Counted from the first letter of the stretch, positions 48,237-59,388 are shown. The stretch: DNA of 64,000 nucleotides from Buttiauxella warmboldiae (GCF_003818135.1 NZ_RPOH01000003.1:1-64000), one strand, 5' to 3'. Notes: generated by a model not told the origin, from the letters alone. Numbers and translations: made by a program.

Positions 48237-48253
48237 AATTGGTATGACCAATT
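48237..48253 (-). promoter_or_regulatory. PdhR operator
   Basis: AATTGGTATGACCAATT is a perfect match to the PdhR palindrome AATTGGTnnnACCAATT, about 60 bases upstream of the pdhR ATG. It indicates autoregulation of the pyruvate dehydrogenase operon by pyruvate. Confidence 0.93.
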
Positions 48254-48752
48254 TCACATTCTTGACGCTAAAGTAACAAAGTATTCACCTTCTGTCCATA
48301 TTGGTTTTGATTGAAATCATTAAAACCGGCACATTTTAACAACATTACAGAAATGACGTTTCAAAACTGCAACCTTGAACAAATGTTACATTTACCCTTT
48401 AGCAGCGGCATTTAACCTTTACGAAACAGTAAAAACTGCCTTTTTTCGCAATCTGAACCGATTCACCTGAGCAAAATACGCATATTCATTCACAGGAGAC
48501 GCTTACATTGCATCAAGAGCCTCTGCAATCAATAACGTGATCGATCTGACGATTGATTTCTTTTTATTCAACTCGTCGCGACAGGCTTAGAAAGCAGGTG
48601 CAAACGCTGGCGCTTACCACTATTCTTTGCGTTGCGGAAGTCTGGTTTGCAAAATACTGGAATTAAAAACCGTAAAATAAAGACTACACATTACGGAATC
48701 ACAAACTTACAGAGGTGCAATCAGCACCCTGAAAATAACCATACGAGGTTAA
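48254..48752. promoter_or_regulatory. Long divergent regulatory region between pdhR and aroP
   Basis: No credible gene is seen in these ~500 bases, which are AT-rich. It must hold the aroP promoter. CGTAAA-ATAAAG-ACTACA (48671-48688) keeps the G-N14-C core of a TyrR box (TGTAAA-N6-TTTACA on the other strand) but is weak. TyrR control of aroP is known in E. coli; here it is only suggested. Confidence 0.4.
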
Positions 48753-50114
48753 ATGATGGAACAAGGCGACACGCTGAAACGCGGCCTTAAAAACCGCCAT
48801 ATCCAGCTTATCGCGCTGGGTGGAGCAATTGGGACAGGCCTGTTTCTGGGCAGTGCGTCTGTTATCCAGTCCGCCGGACCGGGAATTATTCTCGGTTACG
48901 CGATTGCCGGCTTTATTGCCTTCCTGATCATGCGTCAGCTGGGTGAGATGGTCGTTGAAGAACCTGTAGCAGGTTCATTTAGCCACTTTGCCTACAAATA
49001 CTGGGGCGGTTTCGCCGGTTTCGCCTCTGGCTGGAACTACTGGGTGCTGTATGTATTAGTTGCCATGGCAGAACTGACGGCGGTCGGCAAATATATTCAG
49101 TTCTGGTACCCGGAGATCCCAACCTGGGCCTCCGCTGCGGTCTTCTTCGTCGTGATCAACGCCATTAACCTCACTAACGTCAAAGTATTTGGTGAAATGG
49201 AGTTCTGGTTCGCCATTATTAAAGTCATCGCCGTTGTGGCCATGATTGTGTTTGGTGCCTGGTTGCTGTTTGGCGGCCATGCTGGCCCACAAGCGACCGT
49301 GCGTAACCTTTGGGAACAAGGCGGGTTCTTGCCACATGGCTGGACCGGGCTGGTAATGATGATGGCCATCATTATGTTCTCCTTTGGTGGGCTGGAGCTG
49401 GTGGGGATTACTGCGGCTGAAGCCGATAACCCACAGGTCAGCATTCCAAAAGCCACCAACCAGGTGATTTACCGTATTCTGATTTTCTATGTGGGTTCCC
49501 TGGCCGTGCTGCTGTCTCTGATGCCGTGGACGCGCGTTACTGCGGATACCAGCCCGTTCGTACTGATCTTCCACGAACTGGGCGATACTTTCGTTGCCAA
49601 TGCGCTGAACGTTGTGGTACTGACCGCCGCACTTTCTGTTTATAACAGCTGCGTTTACTGCAACAGCCGTATGCTGTTTGGCCTGGCCCAGCAAGGCAAC
49701 GCGCCGAAAGCGCTGCAGAAAGTCGATAAGCGTGGCGTGCCGGTTAATACCATTATGGTATCTGCGCTGTTCACAGCACTGTGTGTTTTGATCAACTACC
49801 TGGCACCAGCAGAAGCATTCGGCCTGCTGATGGCGCTGGTGGTATCAGCTCTGGTTATCAACTGGGCAATGATTAGCCTTGCGCACATAAAATTCCGCCG
49901 CGCGAAACAGCAGCAGGGCGTGAAAACCCGCTTCCCTGCCCTGTTCTACCCGCTGGGTAACTATGTCTGCCTGCTATTTATGGCTGCGGTACTGGTCATC
50001 ATGGCGATCACCCCGGGTATGGCGATCTCCGTATGGCTGATCCCTGTATGGGTGGTAATTCTCGGCATTGGTTATTTCATTAAACAGAAGAACCTGAAAA
50101 CCGTTAAAGCATAA
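48753..50114 (+). CDS. aroP: Aromatic amino acid permease AroP
   Basis: AroP imports phenylalanine, tyrosine and tryptophan by proton symport. The 453-aa protein (E. coli 457) has 12 predicted transmembrane helices of the APC/AAT family, with the signature GGAIGTGLFLGSA near residue 26, VEEPVAGSFSHFAYKY, and FSFGGLELVGITAAEADNP near 210. It starts with ATGATG after a GAGGTTAA ribosome site. It is divergent from pdhR and ends at a strong terminator. Confidence 0.96.
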   Translation: MMEQGDTLKRGLKNRHIQLIALGGAIGTGLFLGSASVIQSAGPGIILGYAIAGFIAFLIMRQLGEMVVEEPVAGSFSHFAYKYWGGFAGFASGWNYWVLYVLVAMAELTAVGKYIQFWYPEIPTWASAAVFFVVINAINLTNVKVFGEMEFWFAIIKVIAVVAMIVFGAWLLFGGHAGPQATVRNLWEQGGFLPHGWTGLVMMMAIIMFSFGGLELVGITAAEADNPQVSIPKATNQVIYRILIFYVGSLAVLLSLMPWTRVTADTSPFVLIFHELGDTFVANALNVVVLTAALSVYNSCVYCNSRMLFGLAQQGNAPKALQKVDKRGVPVNTIMVSALFTALCVLINYLAPAEAFGLLMALVVSALVINWAMISLAHIKFRRAKQQQGVKTRFPALFYPLGNYVCLLFMAAVLVIMAITPGMAISVWLIPVWVVILGIGYFIKQKNLKTVKA

Positions 50115-50130
50115 AGGTTATTTCAGTCAG

Positions 50131-50168
50131 AAAGCGCCCCGCTGAGCAACCACTCGCCGGGGCGCTTT
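50131..50168. terminator. Bidirectional terminator between aroP and ampE
   Basis: An 11-bp perfect stem AAAGCGCCCCG/CGGGGCGCTTT (50131-50141 with 50158-50168) with a 16-base loop, followed by GTT; located between the two convergent genes. Confidence 0.82.
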
Positions 50169-50181
50169 GTTAAATTCAGAC

Positions 50182-51036
50182 TTAAACCAGAGTGCCGTAA
50201 ATAGTCAGTAGCGCCACCGCCACTAAAACCACCAGTGCGCTTTTCTTTGCCATCGACACCGCAGCTTTTGGGGTTTTTATCTTATCGAGATGCGGTTCTC
50301 TTGCCAGCGAATACTGGGCCAGTTGAGTCAGCACCTGATACTGCGACGTATGGCGATCGGCAAGTGAAGCAAACCACGCAGGAAGCGCCCTTTCACCGTG
50401 CCCCAGCAGGGCATAGACCACGCCGAACAGACGCACCGGCACCCAGTCCAGCACATGCAAAATGGCATCAATACCGGAGTGTAAACGCTCTTGCACAGAG
50501 TGATGACGCGCAAGCCACGTCTGCCAGGCTCGCAGGAAAGCATAGCCCGCAAGCGTGACCGGCCCCCAGGTACCGCCGACGATAAACCAGAAAAGCGGTG
50601 CCAGATAAAAACGGAAGTTAATCCATAGCAGCGCATTTTGCAGCTCTTTCAGATACTCGCGCTCATCGCAATCTGGCGGCACCCCGTGGATAAGCGTCAG
50701 TTCACTCGCCATCGCATCACGCGCGTGGCTATCCCCGTGGCTCGCCGCCTGCAAATAGGCATGATAATGCAGACGAACCGGACCCGCTCCGATGCACAAT
50801 ACCCCGAGGGCAATCCAGAACACCAGCAGCGGCACATTGAAGAACAACCCCTGCAATGCGCGAATACAGAGGAACACCACCAGCATACACAGGGCGGTCA
50901 TCAGGATAGTGCGTAACCATGAAAAGCTGTTGATCCGCCTAAAGAGTGCTTCCAGACGGTGATCCAACTGCCAGTGCTCGCCCAGCTTAAACAGCCGCTC
51001 CCAAACCATCACCAGCAATAATGTAAACAGCGTCAT
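50182..51036 (-). CDS. ampE: Inner-membrane protein AmpE (regulatory signalling)
   Basis: AmpE is a 284-aa membrane protein with about four to five hydrophobic helices, at the N terminus (1-15, 40-75), the middle (~135-160) and the C terminus (~262-284). It accompanies AmpD in a conserved operon linked to cell-wall recycling and beta-lactamase induction; its biochemical role is unclear. Its ATG overlaps the ampD stop by four bases. Confidence 0.95.
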   Translation of the reverse strand: MTLFTLLLVMVWERLFKLGEHWQLDHRLEALFRRINSFSWLRTILMTALCMLVVFLCIRALQGLFFNVPLLVFWIALGVLCIGAGPVRLHYHAYLQAASHGDSHARDAMASELTLIHGVPPDCDEREYLKELQNALLWINFRFYLAPLFWFIVGGTWGPVTLAGYAFLRAWQTWLARHHSVQERLHSGIDAILHVLDWVPVRLFGVVYALLGHGERALPAWFASLADRHTSQYQVLTQLAQYSLAREPHLDKIKTPKAAVSMAKKSALVVLVAVALLTIYGTLV

Positions 51037-51596
51037 TCCCTCTCCTTATTTGACATAACCTCTACTAAGTGGCGAAAACGCGGCCAGTCGAATGCAGGGC
51101 CGGGGTCAGTTTTACGCTCCGGGGCAATATCACAATGTCCCGCTATATGGTCTGCTATGGCCGGATAAATATCGATCAGTCGGGCGGTAATCGCCGTAAG
51201 TTGTTGATATTGAACATCACTATAGGGCAGCATATCGGTGCCCTCCAGCTCAATCCCGATGGAAAAATCATTGCAGCGCTCGCGCCCCTGGTAGAGAGAA
51301 ATCCCGGCATGCCAGGCGCGTTTATCGAAAGGAACATACTGAACGATTTCACCATCGCGGCGAATCAGACAATGTGCCGAAACACGCAAATGTGCGATAT
51401 CCGCAAAGTACGGGTGAGCAGCTGGATCCAGCGTTCCGCTAAATAATGCGTCAATCCACGGCCCGCCAAATTCACCGGGCGGCAAACTGATGTTATGCAC
51501 CACCAGCAGCGAAGGGGTTTCCTCCTCCGGGCGACAATCGAAATGTGGCGAAGGGAGATGTTTAATCCCCACCAGCCAGCCGTTTTTTAGCTGCAT
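51033..51596 (-). CDS. ampD: 1,6-anhydro-N-acetylmuramyl-L-alanine amidase AmpD
   Basis: AmpD is a cytoplasmic zinc amidase that removes the stem peptide from anhydro-muropeptides; its loss derepresses ampC in species that carry ampR-ampC. Zinc ligands are visible in VVHNIS (His near 36) and [15 protein letters not shown] (His near 156, Asp near 166). The frame is open to 51680, but the ATG at 51596 follows AAGGAG and gives 187 aa (E. coli 183). It is coupled to ampE and divergent from nadC. Confidence 0.96.
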   Translation of the reverse strand: MQLKNGWLVGIKHLPSPHFDCRPEEETPSLLVVHNISLPPGEFGGPWIDALFSGTLDPAAHPYFADIAHLRVSAHCLIRRDGEIVQYVPFDKRAWHAGISLYQGRERCNDFSIGIELEGTDMLPYSDVQYQQLTAITARLIDIYPAIADHIAGHCDIAPERKTDPGPAFDWPRFRHLVEVMSNKERE

Positions 51597-51639
51597 CCGC
51601 GCTCTCCTTAGAGTGGTACTTGAGGTCGCATCAATGTAG

Positions 51640-52569
<930 letters not shown>

Positions 52570-52579
52570 TTCCAGCCGG

Positions 52580-52655
52580 GCAGATGAGGTAAAACACATC
52601 TGCGATGGCTGACATTGCTGAGACAGAAGGAAAAAGGTGGTTTTTCCTTCTGTCT
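52580..52655. terminator. Two hairpins after nadC
   Basis: GCAGATG/CATCTGC (52580-52603) is followed by a perfect 15-bp stem AGACAGAAGGAAAAA/TTTTTCCTTCTGTCT (52621-52635 with 52641-52655, GGTGG loop). The second can terminate nadC or a transcript from the other side, though no T-run follows the full stem. The rest of the 249-base nadC-ppdD gap is AT-rich and must hold the ppdD promoter. Confidence 0.55.
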
Positions 52656-52818
52656 GGCGACGTCCTTTTGCTTGTCACTACGTCACGCCGCGCAATTTTA
52701 TTGCAGCATCTGCAAGCCATAAAAATATCCCGGAACGCAGATTCCCAATGCTTTTATTCACCCTCGCCTGAAAAATTGCAACGGTGCAAAGTGCCGCTAT
52801 CTCACTCAGGAGCGGCAT

Positions 52819-53268
52819 ATGAGCAAACAACGGGGATTCACCCTTATTGAGCTGATGGTGGTTATTGGCATTATTTCGATTCTTAGCGCCATCGGCATTC
52901 CCACCTACCAAAACTACCTGCGCAAAGCGGCCCTCACCGACATGCTACAAACGTTCCTCCCCTATCGCACCGCTACAGAACTGTGCGCTATTGAGCGCGG
53001 TGGAATTAACGCATGCGATGCGGGCAGCAACAGTATTCCTGCGCCAAAAACCAGCCGCTATGTTAGCGGAATCAGCGTTGAAAAAGGCGTCATTACGCTG
53101 ACAGGGCAAGAAAGCCTGAACGGGCTTACCGTTTCTCTGACTCCGCGCTGGAGCGATACGCAAGGCGTCGAAGGCTGGTCGCGAAACTGTGCCGCCGCCA
53201 ATAACAGCGCGCTGCAACAAACATGCGAGGAAGTTTTCCGCTTTGATAATCAACCCGCGGGGAACTAA
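52819..53268 (+). CDS. ppdD: Type IV prepilin PpdD (major pilin)
   Basis: PpdD is the major subunit of the enterobacterial type IV pilus, linked to DNA uptake and adhesion. The 149-aa prepilin has a class III leader (MSKQRG) cut before Phe7, then FTLIELMVVIGIISILSAIG with the conserved Glu5 of the mature chain, and a C-terminal cysteine pair (CAAANN...CEEV). It heads the ppdD-hofB-hofC operon. In E. coli this operon is cryptic and depends on Sxy/CRP. Confidence 0.96.
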   Translation: MSKQRGFTLIELMVVIGIISILSAIGIPTYQNYLRKAALTDMLQTFLPYRTATELCAIERGGINACDAGSNSIPAPKTSRYVSGISVEKGVITLTGQESLNGLTVSLTPRWSDTQGVEGWSRNCAAANNSALQQTCEEVFRFDNQPAGN

Positions 53269-53270
53269 TC

Positions 53271-54650
53271 ATGGCAAATCAGCAAATTCTCGCATTGTGT
53301 AACCAGTATCAGGCGCTATTGCTTTCCGACACGCCAACGCCACATATCGCTATTGCACCCAACCCCCCTGCACAATTTTTTGAAGCGCTGCGCTTTATCT
53401 ATGATAAGCCCGTCAATATTGAATACTGGCCAGCAGAACAGCTGGAAAAAGCGCGTCACTCACGGCTGCCGAGTGGTACAGATGAACCACCGGTGAATAC
53501 CGCACCGGTGGTGCAACTGCTGCAAGAAATGCTCCATAAAGCGATGCAGCTACGGGCATCTGATATTCACTTTGAGCCGGTAGAACAAGGGTATCAAATA
53601 CGTTTTCGGATCGACGGCGTGCTGCAACGGCAACCGCTGCTGCCACTCCATCTGGCCGCACCGTTAACCGCGCGGCTAAAAGTTTTAGCTAATCTGGATA
53701 TTGCCGAGCGCCGCCTCCCGCAGGATGGCCAAATGGCGGTCGAAATTGAACGCCATAAGTGTTCCTTTCGCATCGCGACGCTGCCGGTGTATCACGGTGA
53801 AAAAGTGGTCTTACGCTTGATGACACAGGCAGAGCAAACTTTTGAACTCTCTGAATTAGGCATGCCTCCTGAGGAGTGCACCCGTTTTCGCAGCGCCCTG
53901 GCTAATCCACAGGGCATGATCCTGGTCACCGGCCCTACAGGTAGCGGCAAAACAATCACGCTGTACAGCGCGCTAAAAATACTTAATAAAGTTTCAACCA
54001 ATCTCTGCAGCGTTGAAGATCCGATAGAAATCCCGATGCGCGGCCTTAACCAAACGCAAATTAATCTGAAAGCGGGGCTGAGCTTTCAAAGTGTGCTGCG
54101 CGCTTTACTGCGCCAGGACCCGGATATCATCATGGTGGGGGAAATCCGCGATGGTGAGACGGCAGAAATAGCCATTAAAGCCGCGCAGACAGGGCACCTG
54201 GTCCTTTCAACACTCCACACCAATTCCACGGCTGAGACGGTTATCCGCCTCGAACATATGGGCGTCGAGCGCTGGATGCTGGCCTCTGCGCTAAAGATGG
54301 TGGTGGCGCAGCGCCTGGTGCGTAAGCTCTGCCCGTACTGTAAACAACAACAGCCTGATGACATCACTCTTCCCGCCACGCTTTGGGGCGCACCTTTGCC
54401 ACGCTGGCGAGCAGTGGGCTGTGAACGCTGTTACGGCGGCTTCTACGGGCGTCACGCATTATTTGAAATTATGCTGATTGATCCTGCGCTGCAAACGGCA
54501 GTTATCAGCGGGATGCCAGCCCATGACATCGAAAAGCTGGCGCGTCACCAGGGCATGATGACGCTTTTTGAATGCGGCTGTCAGGCTGTGGAACAAGGCC
54601 TGACCACACTCGAAGAGCTGTACCGGGTGCTTGGCGTGCCCCATGACTAA
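53271..54650 (+). CDS. hofB: Type IV pilus assembly ATPase HofB (PilB/GspE family)
   Basis: HofB is the cytoplasmic hexameric ATPase that powers pilus extension. The 459-aa protein (E. coli 461) shows Walker A GPTGSGKT near residue 222, the Asp box EDPIE, Walker B-like IMVGEIRDGETAEIA, the His box LSTLHTN, and a four-cysteine zinc site (CPYC...CERC, near 365-395). It starts 2 bases after ppdD and overlaps hofC by 8 bases. Confidence 0.96.
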   Translation: MANQQILALCNQYQALLLSDTPTPHIAIAPNPPAQFFEALRFIYDKPVNIEYWPAEQLEKARHSRLPSGTDEPPVNTAPVVQLLQEMLHKAMQLRASDIHFEPVEQGYQIRFRIDGVLQRQPLLPLHLAAPLTARLKVLANLDIAERRLPQDGQMAVEIERHKCSFRIATLPVYHGEKVVLRLMTQAEQTFELSELGMPPEECTRFRSALANPQGMILVTGPTGSGKTITLYSALKILNKVSTNLCSVEDPIEIPMRGLNQTQINLKAGLSFQSVLRALLRQDPDIIMVGEIRDGETAEIAIKAAQTGHLVLSTLHTNSTAETVIRLEHMGVERWMLASALKMVVAQRLVRKLCPYCKQQQPDDITLPATLWGAPLPRWRAVGCERCYGGFYGRHALFEIMLIDPALQTAVISGMPAHDIEKLARHQGMMTLFECGCQAVEQGLTTLEELYRVLGVPHD

Positions 54651-55848
54651 ATTTGTACTCTGGCGCTGGAAAGCGGTCGACAGGCATGGGCAGATACAAC
54701 AAGGAGCGCTGCTGGGGGATGATGCGGCATCGGTCAGCGATCGATTGTTTCATAGCGACCTGCAGCTTTTACAGCTGCGAAGATCGTCCCATCCCCGGCG
54801 AGGCTGCTGGCACATTCAGCAAAAAATCCAGGTGTTCCGTCAGCTAGCCACGTTGCTGCAGGCAGGAATTTCCTTATCCGATGGGTTATTGCTTATCGCC
54901 CGGCAACACCCCTTTCGGGAATGGCAGGCATTACTGACGGAGATTGAGCAACAGGTTTCAAACGGCATCCCCTTCTCCAGCGCGTTACAGCAGTGGCCAG
55001 CCATATTCCCTCCCCTGTTTATTGCGCTGATCCATATTGGTGAGCTAACGGGAAAGCTGGACGAGTGCTGTAAAAAGCTGGCTGAACAACAAGAGAAACT
55101 CTATCAATTGCGCAAAAAGGTGATGAAGGCCCTGCGCTACCCGCTGTTTATTGTCGCCGTCGCGCTACTGGTTACCATTGGGATGATGAGTTTCGTGCTG
55201 CCGGAATTTGCCAGTATCTACCGCTCTTTTAATGCCCCCTTACCCGCAATTACCGTGGCAATCATGGCGGTTTCACACTGGGTGACGACACAAGGGCCCG
55301 GGTGGCTGCTGGCCGCTACGGCACTCGCCTTCATTGGCTATTTTTTGCGGCAAAGAAACCCCCACTGGCAGGAGTACCAACAAAATCTGATGCTGCGAAC
55401 GCCATTGGTTGGGCCGCTGTGGCGCGGGCAAATTCTCAGCCAGATTTACACTACGCTGTCCCTTTCCCAGCAGGCAGGTATTCCCTTGCTACAGGGACTT
55501 GAGGCGGTTGAGGCTACTGTATCCCAGCGATTGTGGCAGAAAGTTATTTTGCAAATCAGCGCCCAAGTGGCTCAAGGGATACCGCTCTGGCAGTCGCTTT
55601 CTGAGAGCGGGCGTTTCACACCGCTATGCAGCCAGCTGGTACGTATTGGGGAGGAGTCAGGCGCTTTAGATTTGATGCTGGAGAAACTGGCAGGCTGGCA
55701 TCATAACAATACCGAAGAGCAGGCAGACAACCTTGCCGCGGCTCTGGAGCCGGTGATGATGTTAGCGGTGGGAATCATTATTGGCACGCTGGTGATTGCG
55801 CTGTATCTGCCTATTTTCCAGCTAGGGGAGGCGATGAGCGCAGGATGA
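54643..55848 (+). CDS. hofC: Type IV pilus inner-membrane platform protein HofC (PilC/GspF family)
   Basis: HofC is the inner-membrane platform that couples the HofB motor to pilin assembly. The 401-aa protein (E. coli 400) has two GspF domains (about 65-190 and 265-395) and three transmembrane helices near 170-190, 225-245 and 370-395; landmarks are FRQLATLLQAGISLSDGL and LVRIGEESGALDLMLEKLA. The start at 54643 (MTKFVLWRW) overlaps hofB. The last ~47 codons are duplicated immediately downstream (see the repeat at 55707-56020). Confidence 0.94.
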   Translation: MTKFVLWRWKAVDRHGQIQQGALLGDDAASVSDRLFHSDLQLLQLRRSSHPRRGCWHIQQKIQVFRQLATLLQAGISLSDGLLLIARQHPFREWQALLTEIEQQVSNGIPFSSALQQWPAIFPPLFIALIHIGELTGKLDECCKKLAEQQEKLYQLRKKVMKALRYPLFIVAVALLVTIGMMSFVLPEFASIYRSFNAPLPAITVAIMAVSHWVTTQGPGWLLAATALAFIGYFLRQRNPHWQEYQQNLMLRTPLVGPLWRGQILSQIYTTLSLSQQAGIPLLQGLEAVEATVSQRLWQKVILQISAQVAQGIPLWQSLSESGRFTPLCSQLVRIGEESGALDLMLEKLAGWHHNNTEEQADNLAAALEPVMMLAVGIIIGTLVIALYLPIFQLGEAMSAG

Positions 55849-56020
55849 TAGCAGCTCAGCAATCAATACCGAAAAGCAGGCAGTCAACCTTGCCGCGGCT
55901 CTGGAGCCGGTGATGATGTTAGCGGTGAGAATAATTATTGGCACGCTGGCGATTGCGCTGTATCTGCCTGTTTTCCAGCCAGGAGAGGCGATGAGCGCAG
56001 GATGATAGCGGCGCAGCAAT
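55707..56020 (+). repeat. Tandem 157-bp duplication of the hofC 3' end
   Basis: Bases 55707-55863 (the hofC tail plus its downstream flank) are repeated at 55864-56020 with an exact 157-base period and about 10 mismatches (~94% identity) and no indels. The second copy lies after the hofC stop and out of frame (157 is not a multiple of three), so it is an untranslated pseudogene fragment. A third copy begins (CAATGCCG) but diverges at once. Confidence 0.93.
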
Positions 56021-56048
56021 CAATGCCGCGCCGTATGGCGCTGATAGC

Positions 56049-57092
56049 TTAGAGGCTATTGAAAACGCGGTTTTCCTGCTCATTCACTCGAATAAAGGTA
56101 GTACGTTTGGTCAACTCTTTCAGGCGAGAAGCGCCAACGTAGGTACATGCAGAACGCAGGCCGCCCATAATATCACGAGCCGTGTTTTCAACCGGGCCAC
56201 GCAGCGGCAGCTTAACGGTTTTGCCTTCTGCTGCACGGTATTGTGCAACGCCGCCCACGTGGCGAGTCATCGCAGATTCGGAACTCATACCGTAGAACAG
56301 CATGAATTTCTCACCGTTTTCTTCAACAAGGGTGCCACCGCTTTCGTCATGACCCGCCAGCATACCGCCCAGCATCACGAAGTCTGCGCCGCCGCCGAAT
56401 GCTTTAGCCACATCGCCCGGCATAGTGCAGCCGCCGTCGCTAACGATCTGGCCGCCAAGTCCATGGGCTGCATCAGCACATTCAATCACCGCAGAAAGCT
56501 GTGGATAACCCACGCCGGTTTTGACGCGCGTCGTACAAACAGAACCAGGACCAATACCCACTTTAACGATGTCAGCGCCAGAGAGGATCAGCTCTTCGCA
56601 CATCTCACCGGTCACCACGTTACCGGCACAGATAACTTTATCCGGCCAGGCTTCACGCGCTTTAGAGACAAACTGCGTGAAGTGCTCGGAGTAGCCGTTA
56701 GCCACATCGATACAGATGAATTTCAGTGCGGGATTCAGCGTGAGGATCTGTTTGGTTTTCTGGAAATCAGCATCTGATGTCCCCGTTGAAACCATAACGA
56801 ACTTCAGAACGTCGTCTGCAACAGAGTTGACAAAGTTGCGCCACTCTTCTACAGAGTAGTGCTTGTGAACGGCGGTGAGGATATCAAACGAGGCCAGCGC
56901 CTGGGCCATACCGAATGTACCAACGGTGTCCATGTTAGCCGCAATGATCGGAACACCTGACCATGCAATACCGGAGTGTTTGAAAGTGAACTGGCGTTCG
57001 AGCTCTACGTCAGAGCGGCTTTTCAGCGTGGAACGTTTCGGGCGGATAAGAACGTCTTTAAAACCTAACTTCAAATCTTCTTCAATACGCAT
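56049..57092 (-). CDS. guaC: GMP reductase
   Basis: GuaC reduces GMP to IMP with NADPH, returning guanine nucleotides to the purine pool. The 347-aa length equals E. coli. The IMPDH/GMPR barrel has the catalytic cysteine in [20 protein letters not shown] (near 186) and [17 protein letters not shown]. The frame is open to 57179; [11 protein letters not shown] at 57092 is the family start. It is divergent from coaE. Confidence 0.97.
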   Translation of the reverse strand: MRIEEDLKLGFKDVLIRPKRSTLKSRSDVELERQFTFKHSGIAWSGVPIIAANMDTVGTFGMAQALASFDILTAVHKHYSVEEWRNFVNSVADDVLKFVMVSTGTSDADFQKTKQILTLNPALKFICIDVANGYSEHFTQFVSKAREAWPDKVICAGNVVTGEMCEELILSGADIVKVGIGPGSVCTTRVKTGVGYPQLSAVIECADAAHGLGGQIVSDGGCTMPGDVAKAFGGGADFVMLGGMLAGHDESGGTLVEENGEKFMLFYGMSSESAMTRHVGGVAQYRAAEGKTVKLPLRGPVENTARDIMGGLRSACTYVGASRLKELTKRTTFIRVNEQENRVFNSL

Positions 57093-57367
57093 GTTACAGA
57101 TTCCTGGGTCGAATGGCGATGGACGCGTGAACGCAATCGGCGATACAACTACCAATTCCAGTGACGTTATCATACGCACTATTAATGGCTCCGCAAGACT
57201 GCGAAAACACTCTTTTTTGCGCTACAATCGTTAGAATTTACCTGAGTAACAGGAAACCGCTAAACGGGCCTGCTCTTTGCCCGTACCACAGCAGGTTTCT
57301 GGTTTTCTTTGCATACCAATACGTTGGCTATCTCTTTGATGAGCGTAGATTTAGGGTCCGGTTTTTT

Positions 57368-57988
57368 ATGGTTTACACGGTGGCGTTAACAGGTGGGATT
57401 GGCAGCGGCAAAACGACTGTCGCCGAGGGGTTTTCCCGCTCAGGTATTACCGTTATCGATGCTGACGTCATTGCACGTCGGGTTGTTGAACCAGGACAAC
57501 CCGCTCTGGGCATCATTTGTAACCATTTTGGTGATGAAATCCTGCTTCAGGATGGCACACTTAATCGCCGGGCTTTGCGCGAGAAGATCTTTTCTTCGTC
57601 CACAGAGAAACAATGGCTCAATGCGCTGTTGCATCCACTCATCCACCAGCAAACCCAGGCTGAAATCAATCGGGCCCTTTCTCCTTATGTTTTGTGGGTT
57701 GTTCCTTTGCTAATTGAGAACCACCTGCAACACAAGGCCGATCGCGTTCTGGTTGTTGATGTCTCGCCAGAAGTGCAAATCGCACGTACTATGGCGCGCG
57801 ATAAAGTCAGTCGCCAGCATGTGCAACAAATTCTCGCGGCACAGGCGACACGCGAGGCGCGCCTGAGCGCTGCCGATGATGTAATAAATAATGATGGTGA
57901 CACCGCACAGGTGGCCGCACATGTTGACCGTCTGCATCGCCAGTATCTGAAACTGGCGAGCCAGGCCGCACAGCAGGATAACGAATAA
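57368..57988 (+). CDS. coaE: Dephospho-CoA kinase
   Basis: CoaE phosphorylates dephospho-CoA, the final step of CoA synthesis that starts from the panBCD product. The 206-aa protein equals the E. coli length, with P-loop [10 protein letters not shown] (residues ~8-16), VIDADVIAR and the lid region ending [14 protein letters not shown]. The start at 57368 (MVYTVALTG) is supported by homology; the frame is open upstream to 57161. Its TAA overlaps the zapD ATG (TAATG). Confidence 0.95.
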   Translation: MVYTVALTGGIGSGKTTVAEGFSRSGITVIDADVIARRVVEPGQPALGIICNHFGDEILLQDGTLNRRALREKIFSSSTEKQWLNALLHPLIHQQTQAEINRALSPYVLWVVPLLIENHLQHKADRVLVVDVSPEVQIARTMARDKVSRQHVQQILAAQATREARLSAADDVINNDGDTAQVAAHVDRLHRQYLKLASQAAQQDNE

Positions 57989-58731
57989 TGAGCACCCAGA
58001 TACTTTTTGAGCACCCACTAAATGAAAAAATGCGTACCTGGCTGCGTATCGAATTCTTAATTCAACAACTCGAAAGTTCATTACCGGTAGATGACACCTC
58101 CAAAGCGCTGCACTTCTTCCGTAACGTTGGCGATCTGCTCGACGTTTTTGAACGCGGCGAAATTCGTACCGATATTCTCAAAGAGCTGGAGCGCCAACAG
58201 CGTAAACTGTTGAACTGGGCCGAAGTTCCGGGCGTTGATATGCAGCTCATTGATTCACTGCGCAGCCAGTTAAAAGAACGCGGCACCGTCTTAATGGCCG
58301 CTCCGCGTCTGGGGCAGGCGTTACGTGAAGATCGTCTGATAGCCCTGGTTCGCCAGCGTCTTAGTATTCCTGGCGGCTGCTGCAGTTTCGATTTGCCAAC
58401 CTTGCATATCTGGCTCTACTCGCCACAGGCTCAGCGCGATACCCAGATTAATCACTGGCTGGCAACGTTACAGCCGCTGAAGCACGCCTTAGAGCAGATT
58501 CTGGACATTATTCGTAATTCAGCGCCCTTCCGTAAGCAAACCAGCCTGAACGGTTTTTATCAGGACAACGGCGATGATGCCGATCTGCTGCGTTTGCAGT
58601 TGGATCTTTGCACTCAGCTTTATCCGCAGGTTTCGGGCCATAAAAGCCGTTTTGCCATCCGTTTCCTACCGCTTGATAGCGAGAATGGCCTTATTCCTGA
58701 GCGTCTAGATTTCGAGCTGGCATGCTGTTAA
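57988..58731 (+). CDS. zapD: Cell division protein ZapD
   Basis: ZapD bundles FtsZ filaments at the division ring by binding the FtsZ C-terminal tail. The 247-aa protein equals E. coli ZapD (YacF) and is mainly alpha-helical at the N terminus with a beta C-terminal domain; [18 protein letters not shown] is the conserved start. It is coupled to coaE by TAATG and followed by yacG after 9 bases. Confidence 0.96.
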   Translation: MSTQILFEHPLNEKMRTWLRIEFLIQQLESSLPVDDTSKALHFFRNVGDLLDVFERGEIRTDILKELERQQRKLLNWAEVPGVDMQLIDSLRSQLKERGTVLMAAPRLGQALREDRLIALVRQRLSIPGGCCSFDLPTLHIWLYSPQAQRDTQINHWLATLQPLKHALEQILDIIRNSAPFRKQTSLNGFYQDNGDDADLLRLQLDLCTQLYPQVSGHKSRFAIRFLPLDSENGLIPERLDFELACC

Positions 58732-58740
58732 GGAGCCACA

Positions 58741-58938
58741 GTGTCTGAACCAACAAAAGTAAACTGCCCGGGCTGCGGCAAAATTGTGGTCTGGAATGAA
58801 ACCAGCACGTACCGCCCCTTTTGCAGCAAACGCTGCCAGCTGATTGATTTAGGTGAATGGGCCGCCGAGGAAAAACGCATTCCAAGCAGCGGCGACCTGT
58901 CTGAAAGCGACAGCTGGAGCGAAGAAGACCTGCGTTAA
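58741..58938 (+). CDS. yacG: DNA gyrase inhibitor YacG (zinc protein)
   Basis: YacG binds GyrB and inhibits gyrase. The 65-aa protein has a Cys4 zinc site (Cys9, Cys12, Cys28, Cys32: CPGC...CSKRC) and an acidic, disordered tail. A GTG start at 58741 follows AGGAGCCACA. It is third in coaE-zapD-yacG, and its last four bases overlap the convergent mutT stop. Confidence 0.95.
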   Translation: MSEPTKVNCPGCGKIVVWNETSTYRPFCSKRCQLIDLGEWAAEEKRIPSSGDLSESDSWSEEDLR

Positions 58939-59324
58939 CTCTGCTGTAATCTACTGATAACCGGTTCATTAGCTGGTGGGAAATCTGCTGCCACCAGCGC
59001 CTTCTGCGCGATCCACCGGCCCGGCTGCCCCTCTTTCCCCCACGGCTCACCTTCCCAGCCTTCCACCATAAAGAACCACAGCGTGATGTGCCTGTCCGGG
59101 AACTGGTAAGCCAGCTTCTCAAATAGCGTAAATTCCGTCGCGGTAATCCCCGTTTCCTCCTCCAGCTCGCGAACCAGTGCCTGCTCTGGCGTCTCACCGG
59201 CTTCTATTTTGCCACCGGGAAACTCGAGTTTATTCGCCATATGGGCATCGGATGCACGTTGGGTAATAAATATCTCACCCTGTGGATTACGGATAATACC
59301 GACGGCGATTTGTAGTTGTTTCAT
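58935..59324 (-). CDS. mutT: 8-oxo-dGTP diphosphatase MutT
   Basis: MutT removes 8-oxo-dGTP and 8-oxo-GTP from nucleotide pools and prevents A:T to C:G transversions. The 129-aa length equals E. coli. The Nudix box is complete: [24 protein letters not shown] at about residues 37-60. It lies downstream of secA in the same direction; a strong terminator separates them. Confidence 0.96.
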   Translation of the reverse strand: MKQLQIAVGIIRNPQGEIFITQRASDAHMANKLEFPGGKIEAGETPEQALVRELEEETGITATEFTLFEKLAYQFPDRHITLWFFMVEGWEGEPWGKEGQPGRWIAQKALVAADFPPANEPVISRLQQS

Positions 59325-59344
59325 TTTTGTGCAGATACTCCATA

Positions 59345-59371
59345 GAAAAAAGGCGCAGCAAGCTGCGCCTT
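59345..59371 (-). terminator. Rho-independent terminator of secM-secA
   Basis: On the minus strand AAGGCGCAG-CTTG-CTGCGCCTT is followed by a T-run (TTTTTTC). It ends 18 bases beyond the secA stop and lies just upstream of the mutT ATG. Confidence 0.9.
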
Positions 59372-59388
59372 CATCGACAATTAAGTGT

